Shown: positions 1 to 13,141 of the stretch, piece after piece
Numbering within the stretch: position 1 is the stretch's first letter
Layout of the letters: every line of letters begins with the position of its first letter
From: Neodontobutis hainanensis
Taxonomy: Eukaryota > Chordata > Actinopteri > Gobiiformes > Odontobutidae
Assembly: GCA_024349245.1 (NCBI GenBank)
Contig: JALDNG010000008.1
Span: 2,677,501 to 2,741,500, forward strand
Direction: 5' to 3'
Length of the DNA stretch: 64,000 nt
Translations under genes and position numbers: made by a program
The notes under the pieces: model-generated
Seen by the model: only the letters and a program-made list of their open reading frames with translations
Databases searched by the model: none
Told to the model about the DNA's origin: nothing

Positions 1-217
1 AGGAATTTAGGGCTTAAATCGAGCTGAGATGATTTGCAAACATGTGTAATTGTTCCATTTCAGAGCTTTCAGGAGCTTTGGTGGCAGTCCATCATTGGGG
101 TCATATTAACACAGGCCTTTTTGCTTGGCTGGTGACTCCTTTTTAGCAAAATGAACATTGCTAGTCTTTTACCAATAAATTTGACCAAAAACAAAAAAAA
201 AATTACAATACACTTAC

Positions 218-3200
218 TCTTGGTGATAGAGTTGTGAAGACTGAGAGCTCGTGAATTTCTTTCGGCTCGGTCTATACAAGCCAACCGGGTAGAAGAAAGA
301 GAGGCATCACTGGCAGAGGCTTTGTCATCCCCAAAGTCAGTCCCAATGAACTGAACAACAAAAACAACTTGTAAAAGACATCGTTTTGCACAATAAGAAG
401 TTATTAAATATGTTTTGTCTTGGTTTGTCACCTGTTCGTCCTCTGGATGAACCTTAGGTTTTACAGCCAGGATAAGGTCAGGTGTGGCATCTCTCAGCTC
501 ACCCACATTCTTGTAGATGTGGTGTTCCATCTCAGGCCCCATGTTGTCATACACAACAACGGACCCCTGACTGTTGGCAAAATAAAATGAATAAATACAA
601 GGCTGTTAAAATGTTTTATTCAGTCAAAAGTGCAGCACACATATTAGCCTACTAAAACAATTGATCAACAATATTAAGTCTGAAATTGCTGTTTAAGCTC
701 CACCTTGTTAAACTGAAAAGCTTTTTTTTGCTGTTTTGTAGAAAAAGAGTCTTACTTATCACAAGTATCCTTGAAGTAGGGCTGTCTCTCCAGTGAATAG
801 CTACGTGTGAGCTGTGAGGTGGACTCCTCCTGGCTCTGATTGGCTGGTTGGTCCTGCAGTGATGTGGCCCGTAACAAAGGCAAACTGGGCAGTGTAAGGA
901 GCAAATCTTGACACTTTTCACTCTGCATTTTATCGGCTGGCTGCTCGTTGCCGTTTTCCCCCTCGACATGTTCCTGAGTGATGTCCACCTTGCTGACTCG
1001 GCCCTTGTCTTTTAAATCTTCCCCATCCTCTTCCCTCTCGTCCAGCACCCAGGCCTCTCCAGAATGGTTCTCACCAGGTTTACACTCTGCATCCTTGATG
1101 GCCTTCTGATAGAGCTCTGAGAAACTTCTACACAACAACACAAGAAAATGCTTTTCACCACAAACTCTTGTAGTAATCATTTTCTCTGTTAATATGGAGA
1201 CTTGTAAAAAAATACTGAGTAAAAAAATGCTGTGCATGCTGTTGAGTAACACTGAGAAACTGTCAAGAATATTATATTTAAATTTGTAAACATTTTATTA
1301 AAAAAACTAGTCCAGTCTGTCACTATAATTGTCTATTAAGTCAAGATTATAGTTTTATGCGCCACAGACTTAGACTTAAAACCAAAATGCCCTGTTAATG
1401 TTGCCTTGGTGTGCAAACAGACTCTATGGAAAAATGAACACTATTATGATTAGAGGAAGTAATTGTTATGAAACTATTAATAGTAATTTTTAAAGTAGTC
1501 CAGTCCAGCTTGTCCTAACCCTAACTGATTTATGGTAAATGGAAAGTGTTCCACTAATGGCAAGAGTGGTTGTGTGTGATTTAAAGGTCATTACAGCATG
1601 TGATTGGTTTGAAACCAGCTAGTGTGTTATGGGCAGTATTGTCATAGTCTCTCTTTAGTGCAACCTCTTTTGTACCATCAGGCCCTCTCCTATTCTTTGT
1701 TGACTGTCTCATTAGTGCACTCATTAGTGACACATAAAGGCCTGTCCTTCCCTTATCTACTACTCAACCCACCTGCGAGGCTTGCCATTCTCATCCGGGG
1801 GGATAACAGTGATGTGGATTTTATGTGCAGTCCGGAGCAGCCTGGTCCTCTCTTCAGGACTAAGATGAACAAGAGAGTGGCCGCACAGCCGCACAACACG
1901 AGCCCAAAGCTGCAGACCCCCACTCTCAGCATAACCGAACCGCTGCAGCTCTGTGACAAAGCCCTCCTCATTCATTAGAAAACCAGGCTGACCCACTCCG
2001 TCACGCAGTGGAGTGACCTCCAGAGCCTCACAGCCCCGAGTCACCAGCTGATGATAAGAAAAGGATTTAACAAAACAGATCTAGATCATATATATTACAT
2101 TTGATTAATTACATAATCCAAACTTAAAATTTACACAACATAGTCACACACAAGTAGACAACATGTTGCTGCTAACTCACACAGCACTGTTTTCTCTTTA
2201 TTAATATGTGATATATTTAAGGTGTGATAATGGTTTTTCAAGAGTTAGTGGAATATCTGTCAACACACTGTGGCACACTTTATCGCTAAAAAGTTTTTTT
2301 TTTCCCTGTCCTAGGTCAAGAAATCATCAAAATCAAATTGAGGCTTAGTATTTTAAGTAAAAATAGAGTAAAGTCTAAGTGTTACTAACAGTGTTACTTT
2401 AAGTCAGCCTTGTGAGATGTGAGGGTTTCAGCTGTGGGGCCGGACAGAATTACCTCCAGTCTCTGCACCACTTCTCGTATGTCCTCCACCTGAGTCTCCT
2501 GGACACTGATTGACACTGATTCCCCACGTTCGTAGAATATATCCAAGCTGGGCCCGCCCTCCTTAGCCTCTGTCACTGCCTTCCAGCCAATCACATCACG
2601 GCAGGAGCAGTTAAACACCACCCTTCGTGTGCACCGCTCAATGAGGACCACTGATTCGGCAGACACCCCCAACAGACAGGACAGTTTATGTTCTCCTGCC
2701 TCACTTTCCTCCCCGCTGCTGACCATAACCGCCCAAACCAGGGCCCCTGCGCTATGCAGCTCAGCCCCTTTAGCACCCTTCTGCTTGTCTTTACGCTTTC
2801 CTCCGAGGGAAAGCAGCGGGAACTTTGTGGAGGAGTCAATGGGTGTGGTGGTCACGTAGTTTTCTGCTAGATCTTTAAGGTATTCCTGTCTCGTTCTGGT
2901 GGCCATAGAGCGAAACTTCTCAGATTTCTCTGCAGCATTTTCCGCATTCACTGCCTTCGCCAGGAGGAAGTCTCTGAAGGCAGACGAGCGAGGGAATCTG
3001 GCGCCCTTAGGGAACAGCGGGCCGAATAATGGCATGTCTTTAGAGCGTGTCACAGCCACCCTGAGAGGAAAGTAGCAAGAGAAGAATGACAGAGTGAGAA
3101 AGAGAGTTCAGCTGATGCATTCAATCTATCTCCGTCTTGTTTTCGGAGCTAGCAAATGGTCCTCAAAATTTCAAAACTCAATCTAAAGAAAATGTTGCTG

Positions 3201-6200
3201 GAGTGGGGCACACATTAGATCATGTAAATTATACAAGCCACGTTCTGTATGTCAAAGAGATTTGAATAAATTTGTATTGTATAAACATCACTGAGAATTA
3301 ATCATAAAGCAGGCAAACATAACCATACAAAATCTGTCAAAACATCTACATTTTTACATTTTTTTTATTACATATACAAAGTATTATAAACAGTGGCTAT
3401 TACAATAAATCCAGGACCAGATCATACCTGTAGAAGGTGTTTTCTGTGCAGGGCTTGTTGACCTGAATAATGATGAACACATGTTGGAAATGGGAGCGAA
3501 TGGACTTAGGAGTGAAGGGCTGAGCGCCTGGCTCCTGAAATACGATTGTCACAATGTCGTTACCGATGTGTCGCTTCCTCAGCAGCTGAAAACAATAGAA
3601 AATACACAAACACAGAGCGTAGATGATTAAAGTCAACTGCCGACTGTCATTATACATCATTAACTAAAATGAAAATAGAGCAGGACATTAAAAATAGATA
3701 CAGTTCACTAAAATAATTATGACCATACAAAAGGGGCTGAAAAGTAAAATCATTTTGATGGATGAATGGAAATGTTAGGTGACTTTTAATGCACTTATTT
3801 CAGTACAAAAACCTTTATGTAAATTAAAGCATAAATCTAAAAAAAAAAAAGATTTAAATGAGGGAGAATAAAAAGGCAGGAATGGAAACTGGTGCAAGGA
3901 TTTATGATGATGTCATGCTAATGACTTTTTGACCATTTTGACATTTTATTGAAAGTGATGAATATTTTATGAAAAGGTAAATAAATATGTCTGCAATACA
4001 TCTGGGAAATAACTCATAATAGCTTATGGTAGTTGTGTGCCTGGTTTTATCTTACCTGTTGTGTGTTATTGGCTGTGTATGGCAGCATGGTGGAGACATG
4101 AAACATAATCTCATAGTCCTGGTACCGTGTGTAGAGTGAGTGAGTTCCAGTTGAATCGGCTGCCCAAGACACAAAAAGACAGATAATCAACACTTAAGCA
4201 TCATGAATACCTGTCTCCAAATGAGAGAATCAAACTGTCCATCTACGGTGGACATTGTCCCATTTCCTGTGAAGTGCCGCTGTTCAATGAAGGGTAAACA
4301 GCTGGCAGATAATCAGCAGTGACTATGCTATTTTGCAGGCATTACTCAGATTACATGCGGCCAGATAGGAGTTATCTTTGGCTTTCACTGGTGCACTGAT
4401 GCCCTTCAGATACTGCATTTGCGACAAGGTGAGATACAGCCAATAAATCGGGGTGTGCCAGGAGGGGAGGGGGGGGGGGGGGTCAGCTTACTCTTGTTGT
4501 CCAGCTGAGCACGGTACTTCTCCCAGCCTTTGAGCCGCACTCGCTCCCCGAGCAGGTCAAGAAACTCCTCGAATGCAGGGCCGGAGCTCTCGTTGTTGTA
4601 CATGTCTTCTTCTGAGCTCTGTCCAGCTCGGCAGTACATTATCCCAACTTTACGCTGGAAGTTCAGCTACAGGGGAGAAAAAAGTGGAAATCATAAATTG
4701 AATTTTACTTGTAAAGGGGTATAATCCTGCACATTGAATAATTTTTAATGTGTTACTCCAGAAATACAGATAAAATGAGTGTCAGGAAGGCAAAACATTT
4801 TTTATTTTGATAATAAAAACAGACATATATGTTCACTTACACCTTGTTCGTCAAGCTTGAGCAGTGTGTCGCGGACTTTTGGAGAGTTGGAGGCCAAGCG
4901 TAGACAGTGCAGGTTGAGTTCAGGCAGGATGAACTCCAGCAGTCGTTTGGGAGATAACCCTCTGGGGGTTGTGTGCCGAGCAGCAGAGGCCACCGACTCC
5001 TCCAAGATAGAGCCTCGCAACGTCTTCATCTGAAAAGTGGGGAAATTACTCTCATAACAACCAACCAGTAATACAATAGGCACAGAGTAGATTCCAACTT
5101 ACTTCTGTGGTGCGGAATATGATTCTGTAATTGTACTGAGCACCACTTGATCCCTCCTTCTCCTCCCGACGGAAACTAATAGCCACTGGGCCCAGGCGGT
5201 CATCCATGCCGAAGAAGTTTTGATGTTCTGTCATGAAGCAAAGTATACTCAAATCAAAAGCTAAAATTTTATCAGAGCAGAGCAAAAGTATTTTTTTAAA
5301 CCAAATTATTTACTAATACTTATTTACTTGTTATCCCGCCTACAATTTTGAATAGTAGCCCAAGCCCTAATTGATATACATGTTGAAGAAAAGTATTAAA
5401 CAACAAAAGGAACAACTGTGTAGCTAATAGGGATTATTACTGACTTTGTTCATGGGATGAAAAGCTGTTTGAACATACCTTTCATGTAGAAGTATTTGCG
5501 GTAGTAATGCGCCCCCAAGTCTGCGTGCTCTACGAAGTAGTTACTCTTTCCCTTCTGCTGGACATGACTCTCTCTGGGCTCCTCCAGAACCGACACTGCA
5601 TCGTTAGGTGTTCTCAGGCTGGACCACGGCCGCTGTCTGCTTTGGGACCGGCCCAGTCCCACCTGCTCCTCGCCTCCTGTCTCATTACGGAAATGTGGAC
5701 AGCTCAACAAAAGCTCATTGTCATTACCATCCCCTTCGTCCAGCAGCAGTGACTGTTCAGGGTCATCCACGTTGGCCCCGTTAGCACCCCCACCCTGTGC
5801 AGGAGAGGAGGGTGCACCCTGGGAAAGGGGCCGAAGTTGCGAAGCTGCCGACGCTCCAGAGGTGATATTTTTCTTGCGACCAATACTGTCTCTGTTTGTG
5901 GCTGCTTCTGTGAGGTCGAAAAGGATGCTCTGAACGTCATAATGGGCAAAATTTCGTACCCAGGCCCCGCCCCCGATGTTGTCACAGCACGCTGGCTGAG
6001 GAATAGGTATAGGTTTGGCCTTCTTATTAAGACCCTCAGGTTTAGGTGGCTTTGCAGGTTTAGGGGACTCTCCAGTTGGAGCAGTGATACCCTTAAAGAA
6101 TCCATCAGGCTCTGGGGCATTGCCTTGAAGTCCTAAAAGCAGAAAAGGATCTTTAAAGCGTAGTTCATTAGGACTTAGAGGGCCCTGATCTTCTGTGTTC

Positions 6201-6577
6201 TGGTCCTCTGATTGAGTCTGTCTTTCCAGAGAGGACAAGCTGCCGTATTCTCTGTGCAGCAAACCCAAATCCCCTTGAGCCCCAGTGCCCACTTTCTCCA
6301 CCCGAACTGTTTTACCTCCAGTCTTCCCAGATGAGTCCAAGTCGCCTAACGTTACGTCGCTGTTACTCCTCTGCATGATGTGCCCCCTGCCCACCGCTCT
6401 GATGTTTAACCCCGCGCGGCTCGGAGTCAGGCTCTCCCCGTCTGTCACGTTGCTGTCCCTCCTGGGGGGCCACTCCACCACGCCTGCATCTCGCTTGGTG
6501 TCAAAGTTGACGGTAGCTATGGGTGGGCGCATGTTTTGGCGTCGGAACTTGCGAATGAAGAGGTCGTCTGACTGCAT
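218..6577 (-). CDS. sipa1: SIPA1 Rap GTPase-activating protein (N-terminal ~1127 codons; C-terminus off the left edge)
   Basis: Signal-induced proliferation-associated protein 1 inactivates Rap1/Rap2 by stimulating GTP hydrolysis and restrains integrin adhesion. Coding exons on the minus strand, 5' to 3': 6577-5479, 5227-5103, 5029-4841, 4666-4492, 4159-4056, 3585-3428, 3060-2454, 2047-1773, 1127-756, 570-432, 350-218. All junctions are GT-AG and phases agree. The start codon at 6577 opens with MQSDDLFIRKF, like mammalian SIPA1. Exon 1 (366 codons) is a low-complexity N-terminus ending in the conserved AHYYRKYFY segment. Exons 2-7 form the RapGAP domain, with HIGNDIVTIVF (about residue 570) holding the catalytic asparagine thumb. 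Exon 8 encodes the PDZ domain (about 823-905, ending PPDENGKPRR). Exons 9-11 are the Ser-rich linker up to SLHNSIT. The coiled-coil C-terminus is missing because the window ends. Paralogues SIPA1L1-3 fit less well by length and sequence. Confidence 0.93.
4469..4482. repeat. G(14) homopolymer just inside a sipa1 intron
   Basis: Fourteen G in a row, read as C(14) in the sipa1 transcript, starting only a few bases after the donor of the exon 4666-4492. Expected to vary in length. Confidence 0.9.
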
Positions 6578-7328
6578 TGTGTCTGTGAATCCTACTCCAG
6601 ACTTAAATAATTCCTGATGCTTTCACTGTCTCTAAGGTGCTGCAGTAAAACGGGAGTGCACTGTCCACTGTGTGAATAATACAGAGCCTTTTCACACCAC
6701 TTAAAACACCACTTAAAATGGCTCGCTTTCACAAGTGCCTCTGTGACTTCAATTTTACCTTGAAACTATTGAGTTTTAATGTGAAAATTAAAAAGTTGGG
6801 AAGTGTCACTCATAGCAGCCGTCCCCTGGGTGTGCACATGTGTTGGGGCGAGGAACTCCAGTTTGTGGGGTGCTCCTTCCTGTGAAGTGAGAGGATTGCA
6901 ATCATTATAGTATCTTCTATCCTCTGTGCAGGAGAGGCTCTATCTGTATCAAACAGAACATGGGGTCCATCCGTGTGCACTGCAGCTTACCCTCTGTCCA
7001 CTGACATCCTGAACACAACAAAAACAAAAAGAAGATGTAAGAATATTACTGTCATCTCTGCTACACAGTAACAACTAGAGGTAGGTTTGACTTTGTATGT
7101 TTTTTACTTGCTGGTGCCATTGTTTGAAAGGGCTTAAACGGCTCCTAAAATAATATTTTTTTTATGCCAGGCTACTTAATTTACAATAGATAGTAGTGGA
7201 ATGAATGAAAACAGTACTTGAAGCCACACTATGTAACTTTCTACCATAACATACATAGCTTAAAATCATAAAACTATTGCGTACTGTGTATGAATGTGTC
7301 TGAATGAGTTAATGGTTGCTTGATATGA

Positions 7329-7395
7329 AAGAGCTCTGAGTGCCTACGTTGTTAGAAAAGCGCTATACAGTATAAATGTATTTATTTTGTTTGTC
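7329..7395 (+). repeat. Relic 3' tail of a fish LINE (L2-like) or V-SINE
   Basis: The stretch reads GAGCTCTGAGTGCCTA, then AGAAAAGCGCTATA, then TAAATGTATTTATT. This is the familiar shared 3' tail of teleost L2-clade LINEs and tail-sharing SINEs. The preceding bases (from about 7280, TGAATGTGTCTGAATGAG) look like the same element. It is truncated at the 5' side and shows no coding capacity. The family name is from memory of the motif. Confidence 0.55.
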
Positions 7396-7832
7396 CATCT
7401 ACTAATAGAAGGAATATTACCCCTTTACTGTAATAGAACTTAAATGATAGTTAACCATATAATGCACAATTATCATCTCATTAAATTCCATAAGAACTTA
7501 CAGAAGCTCATGATAAACAAATCATGACAGGCCTGTTGTAAGTGGTATTGTTCGGTAGAGTTGTATTTTGTTTTTTTCCTTATTATTTTTTCCTTCACAC
7601 AAATTTCCGTTCCAAACTTTCCCCAAAGAGCTTCACAGTAGACTTAATACCGCACACAGCCACCTGGCTCTCTTGCAAGAGAGGGGGGCTTTCCTGCCAA
7701 ATAAATGGGTGCCAACATACCGTAAGAAAAATCATATTGTCTGCTGCACATGCATTCAAACACACAGACAAGTACTCTTTAACGGGTATCTTTATATTAA
7801 CGCTATAACATGCTTTAGATAAGATAACTTAC

Positions 7833-7920
7833 CAGAACTCAGTTTTAGTTCAGCTTTACTTCAGCCACTTCCTATCATTGTCCGCTTCTAAACTAAAGCC
7901 GAAACCTTTGTTGCTCTGAA
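7833..7920 (-). other. Probable 5' untranslated exon and promoter of sipa1
   Basis: On the minus strand a good splice donor (GTAAGT, 7827-7832) follows a stop-rich stretch ending CTGAGTTCTG. A branch/acceptor-like TTGTGTTCAG lies near 7012, upstream of the sipa1 start exon. The exon carries an ETS/PU.1-type AGGAAGTGG site (7865-7875 region), fitting a gene known for lymphoid expression. The 5' end is not visible, so the upper limit is a guess. A second tiny noncoding exon around 6993-7011 is possible. Confidence 0.35.
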
Positions 7921-9184
7921 ATAAATACAAGACATCTTCCTGTCTGTTGCCCGTTCTCATGCATCTGCTCTATCTTTTGAGTCTCTTTGGCTTGCGGCCT
8001 CAAGAGCAGGTGCAATGGTGCAAAGCTGCAACCAGAAAAAAAAAAGAAGCTAGACAGAACAGACACTCACACAGATAAAGGTCTGTAGCGTGAAGTGAGG
8101 AAGTCACAAGAAATCTTTGCTTTCCTTCCTCTCCTGCCTTCACTTTCTTGTTGTTTCCTCACAGTAGGTGAGCGATGCATCAGTGGCTGTCAGTATATAC
8201 TCTAATGACATTACCGAAACTAAGATGGTGCCGACTATTAGCACTCTGTTCAGTTTAGTCATTAACTTCTGTGCCATATTCAAGTAGATAGATGAATATT
8301 GCTATACAAGCAAATTTCTTTATCCAGTAGTCTTGTTTTTTGGAATCAGTTTTGTAAATAGAGAACAGTAGTTGTAGCGATTGTGTGAATGCTGGCATTG
8401 TATGAAAGTTATACGAAGATTATCTATTGTGTGCAGTGAGGCTGTAACTCTAATGACAACAGCTTAACCTTTGTGGCACGCAATATTTTTGTCTCAAATG
8501 AATGGCCATATCCTGAGCTGACATTTACGTCACTCTTACGGTGCTTTTCATCACAGCAGCAATTCAAACTGACTTGAATGGCATAAATGTTTTCACAATC
8601 AATGGTTTGTATATACATAACAACCTCAGTGTAGTATTTCCTTATCCAGACATACATTCAAAAAACAGATAGCACAAGCACTAACATTGTGTACACACTC
8701 TACGATCCAGAGATACACAGATGAGAGTGATTCAGTGGGAGATGTTTTTAGAACCACGGCTGGTGCACTGTCTTGTCTCCCCAGCTACATTTATCTGACA
8801 CATAGAGGACAGAGAGCAGGCTCTGTGCACAGTCTGCACGGTGCCAGGCCTAGTGTGCATTAAAACCCTGCTCATGTTTCTTTCTGGGAACCTTTCACAA
8901 ACATTATTACCCACACAAATAATGTTTGTCTTTTTGTGGAATCATTACGACGCAGCATCACAACGCCTCGGAAACGCGTGAGCAATCAATTTTCTCAGCC
9001 TGTAACGTAATGTGGGAGTGAGGAATATTGGCAATGGGCTTTTTCTAAAAACAGAACATTTAGTCCGAGGTAGTCCACTTTCCAACTACTAGTGCTGGTT
9101 GAACTTTGACACATATTACTCACTGCCTTTGTACAAAAGATATATTACGGAGCTTATGCAAAGACCCCCACCCAGTCAACACTT

Positions 9185-9198
9185 GTTTCCATGGCAAC
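9185..9198. promoter_or_regulatory. RFX-type X-box motif
   Basis: GTTTCCATGGCAAC matches the consensus GTNRCC(N)0-3RGYAAC used by RFX factors. An octamer-like ATGCAAAG lies about 25 bases upstream. No gene start is recognised beside it, so it may be an enhancer element. Confidence 0.45.
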
Positions 9199-11056
9199 GT
9201 GTATGGTGTGGTGCCACTTCCTCTGCTATCTAGTCCAGTTATTTGTAACCTTCATTTGCCGCATTTGTAACAAGCACCACTGAGTCTCGGTCAGGTATAA
9301 TAGCAATGTTACAGTCAGTGTCTTATCTCTGACCTTGCTCAAGTTCTTGCAGATGTAACACATTACACAGCGGTGAGTATTCCCAGGATTTAAACACTCA
9401 CAGCATTTGTGCTTTCCCCCAAGTCCATTTTAAAGCATTTTGTCCAGGACAGTTTTAGTAATATCACTGGGATACAACCATTTTATTTTTACCTTTATTC
9501 CTGCTAATTTGCTCTATATGGACACATCTGTTTAAAAACATGCTACAACCCTTTGCATATGTACATATGAAGATGCGTTAATCATTGGAGTAGGACAAAG
9601 AGAAAAAGAAAGCACAGGATGTATTTTTTGGTGTATGGGGCTCAGTTACAGTGAGGAGAACACCACATAAACCTTGAATAGCATTCAGAAGTGAGACAAG
9701 AGATGTTCCTACCATTGCTGATTTGTAGTCTTCCACAAAATGTTATATCCGGGTGTTTGAGCTACAAAACAGTTACAACTGTCTTTCAATACAAGAGAAG
9801 TGTGTGATACACCTAATGCAGAACAAAGTGAAGAGGAACTGAATCCCCCTCCATTTGTGGCTCATTGTAGGTGATATTTGTACAACACACATTTGGTTAC
9901 AGTTTAAATGTCACTAGACTGTACATCCTCCAGACAAAGACAGAAAACCCACTCATTCGGTCTTAAACCATCTTCTACAACAGTCACAAATACATTAATG
10001 GAAAAGCTTTCAGTCCAAATGATTCTAGCTTTAGGCATAAAAATAAAAATGCAATCTTGAGTTAAATTCTCCCAGATTAAAGACTATATCAATTTAATCT
10101 GAAGAGTATATATATTTATATTTGCATATCTCTGAAAAGAAGATTAGCAGTGGCCTTATGGTGTAGATGCATCTGTACACCGAAGGTCAGTGTCCAAAGA
10201 GCACCGCTGCTGCTAAATTATTTTTAGCTCATACTGGTTGGATGCTCCTATCAGCTCTTCTGCAACCCAACATGCAGATACCGGTGAATGCTCTCCACTC
10301 ACATCACATATTACTCTCTGATGGCCTGGACAGCAGTTGATGGAAAGGATACGTGACCCCAAATGCTCCCTGAACCACATCTCCATACCACCAGATCCTC
10401 AGAAACTTGACCCTCCACCAGACTGGTCAGCAGAAACCACTTAGACACTGTATTAAATGACTTCTCAAGGAGGAATAGCACAGAAACACACATGATTAAC
10501 AATGCCACAAGTCTGCCATGGTTTAGCATTTACAGTTTTAGACATGAAGTATGATTTAAAATGTGCATTTTAAAGGACATTATCTGAATATGCAACTCAA
10601 TAAAAATAAAAACAGTCTCTAGTAGTTCAAGGATAGTACCATTCTGCTACTACAGTTTGTGTATTTTTCCCTTGTGCTACAGGATCTATCCAAAAGCAAT
10701 GACCCAGACGTGCAACTGATGCTTTACAGGACTTTTTAAAGATTTTGAGTATTCACTGATGCCTATGGGAGTCTGCTGCTTCCTTCTACACATTCCCTCA
10801 CAGTAGGAACTGTCCTCTGTCCCTAAGACATGCAATAATGCATGCAGACAGCAGTGTTTATTTCTGGGTCTGAAAGCTAAATGGTTAGCGTTGTGTGAAG
10901 ATGAGTTCACATCCTTCAGGTGAGCCTTTCTTATTTTATTAGTGAAGAAAATCCATTTCTGTGTGTGCTGAGCCCAAGTGTAAACCAAACACCATCAGAG
11001 TGGTGATGTTTAGTGACAGTTAACCAATGTGTTTTTACCACTGAGCTTTAAATTTA

Positions 11057-11084
11057 CTCCACAGAGTCATGTGACTCTGTGGAG
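11057..11084. repeat. Perfect inverted repeat, 13-bp arms, 2-bp spacer
   Basis: Left arm CTCCACAGAGTCA, spacer TG, right arm TGACTCTGTGGAG. Both arms include a GAGTCA/TGACTC AP-1-like half. Confidence 0.85.
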
Positions 11085-13102
11085 AGCATCTTTGGCTAAT
11101 AAGGTCTTGGACAGTCTGATGCAACATACACCCTGTTGAGGAAGTCATATTTTGCCCTCCCTAATGCAAGTCTGCGTCCTGTGAAACAGGAAGAGTTTCT
11201 GACTTTTGAACCCAAAGAGGATGAGTGTTGTCATCATTTTGATTCAACACTTCCACAGCTATGTTTAGCCTGAATGGACCTTCAGCAAATGTGCCACCAT
11301 CATCCTAAATGTAAACATATTCAGAGTCAATGTCTTATGTTGGAAAGAGGCTTAACATTTTGCAGCTATTAGACTGGTTCATTTCAGTCAATGTCAGCAG
11401 CTTGATCAGTTTTATCAGATTAAGGAAAGGTGGTTGGTGAAAACTGCTTAGCTCAGAATTGTGTCACATTGAAAACCCTATGTTGGGAAATGTAGCACCA
11501 AAGACTTCATTATTATGGTTTTGTCATTCATCACATTCATATTACTTCTGATGTAAAAGGTAAGTGAAACAGGCACTGTTAACATCATCAAACCTGAGTA
11601 GTCAACTGCTCTAATGTCGCTGTCTATCCTCATAGTTAAAAGCTGCCTTTCCAATTCCTGACCACAGGTCTAAATCAACTCCTAACAGTGATTGATTTGG
11701 GGAAATTTAAAGCCGGGCTCAGGCTCACTCTGAGTATTGATCCCACAAAAACCCTGTTACATTTGAGATCAGGTTGCATTGCTGCTACACTGCTGAAAAT
11801 GTGACACTGCACTCAGCAGCCCACAGTGCTTTTAAACAGTAAATGTGTATTAATGTGGCTGGATTAGATTCAAAAATTTGTTCAATCTAATGGTTGATAT
11901 TTGTATCGGCATCCTCGATGTTTGCAGCGAGGCACTCTTCTCTCGCACTGCGGACAGTGAACTGGGCCAAGTCCAGAGGCTGCTAAGTGCATAGTGCTGC
12001 AGCACACTCGCTTTTTTGTAGTGTGTTTTAGCCCCCTTTTTCATAGACACAGTTGGCGGACGCCAGTCTGGGTTATTGGTCCCAAAAGACAATAAACAAG
12101 ATTTACAGTAGAAGGCTTTCTTTTTTAAATACATGTAAGTATGCCTTAAAGGCTATGATGTTTTCAGAACACATCACCTTGTTGACTGGTAACAGAAGTG
12201 TCACAACATTCAAACAGATCTTACCAAATCATTTGCCCCCAAAAAGGAAATAGAAAAAAATATTAGAAAGAAATGCTAGGGGCCATTTCCTGCAGATGCA
12301 TCAATAAAATGCAATCTTTGTCTGCATTAGCCGTGCTGTATGGGCGCGTTGTTATGGATGCATGCGGAGGTCAAGCTGCTCTCCGGGCCATGCAGCATCA
12401 TCACAGCCGAAGAAATATGTCTGATTTCAAGGAAGAACCATTCGCTCCTTATGTGCACTTCGAAAAAAATCATGAAACATTAAAATCACGGTGCAAGATG
12501 GTGCGACGGTTGTTTATTATTTATGGGTTGGTTGTGACTAACCATTGGTGAAGCTATAGTGAGATGATTTGTTTGTCTTCAGTGCTCACCTCTGGTACAG
12601 TAAAGCCTGATGGCTGAGGTCATCTGAAATCTGACCACAAAGTCACTTCTTTCTTGGTTCAAAAGGAAACACGTCAATATATTGCTTCTCATAAACGACT
12701 CATGATCAGTAGCCGTCCATTTTAGTAAAGAGGAAGTATGCTCAAAAAAGCTCCATTTATAGTATTGTCTATATCAAAACCTTACTTCTCCTTGACATGC
12801 TACAACCTTTGCATTTCAAACTTTACTGTTTTAACACGCCCAGCAATCAACTGTAAAAAGTACCTCACAAAGACCATTGTTTGATCTTTTATTTGCCATG
12901 ACATCAACTCTGTGTGCTGCCAAAGAGCTGCCACATCCTGTGTATGTAAAAATGACTTCTTGTGGCAAGGTACTGATGAGCTCTAAAGCTGAAAAAATTT
13001 TAGTATCTTTGTTTTTCTGCTGACTTTCCAAAACTGTATCAGAGCGTCATGCATGTCCACACAGTGACAGGAAGAGTGTCCGTCCCTCTGAGATGTATGT
13101 AC

Positions 13103-13104
<2 letters not shown>

Positions 13105-13140
<36 letters not shown>
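13105..13140. repeat. (TG)n microsatellite
   Basis: About 18 uninterrupted TG units in the sipa1-kat5 spacer. Confidence 0.95.

Positions 13141-13141
<1 letters not shown>

Noticed and set aside
69..217. Continuation of the sipa1 frame to a stop codon near the window edge
   Set aside because: The exon ends at a good donor (218), and the read-through does not match the conserved SIPA1 C-terminus, which must lie beyond the window.
12273..12551. 92-codon frame in the spacer
   Set aside because: No domain, signal or splice support; composition as expected by chance.
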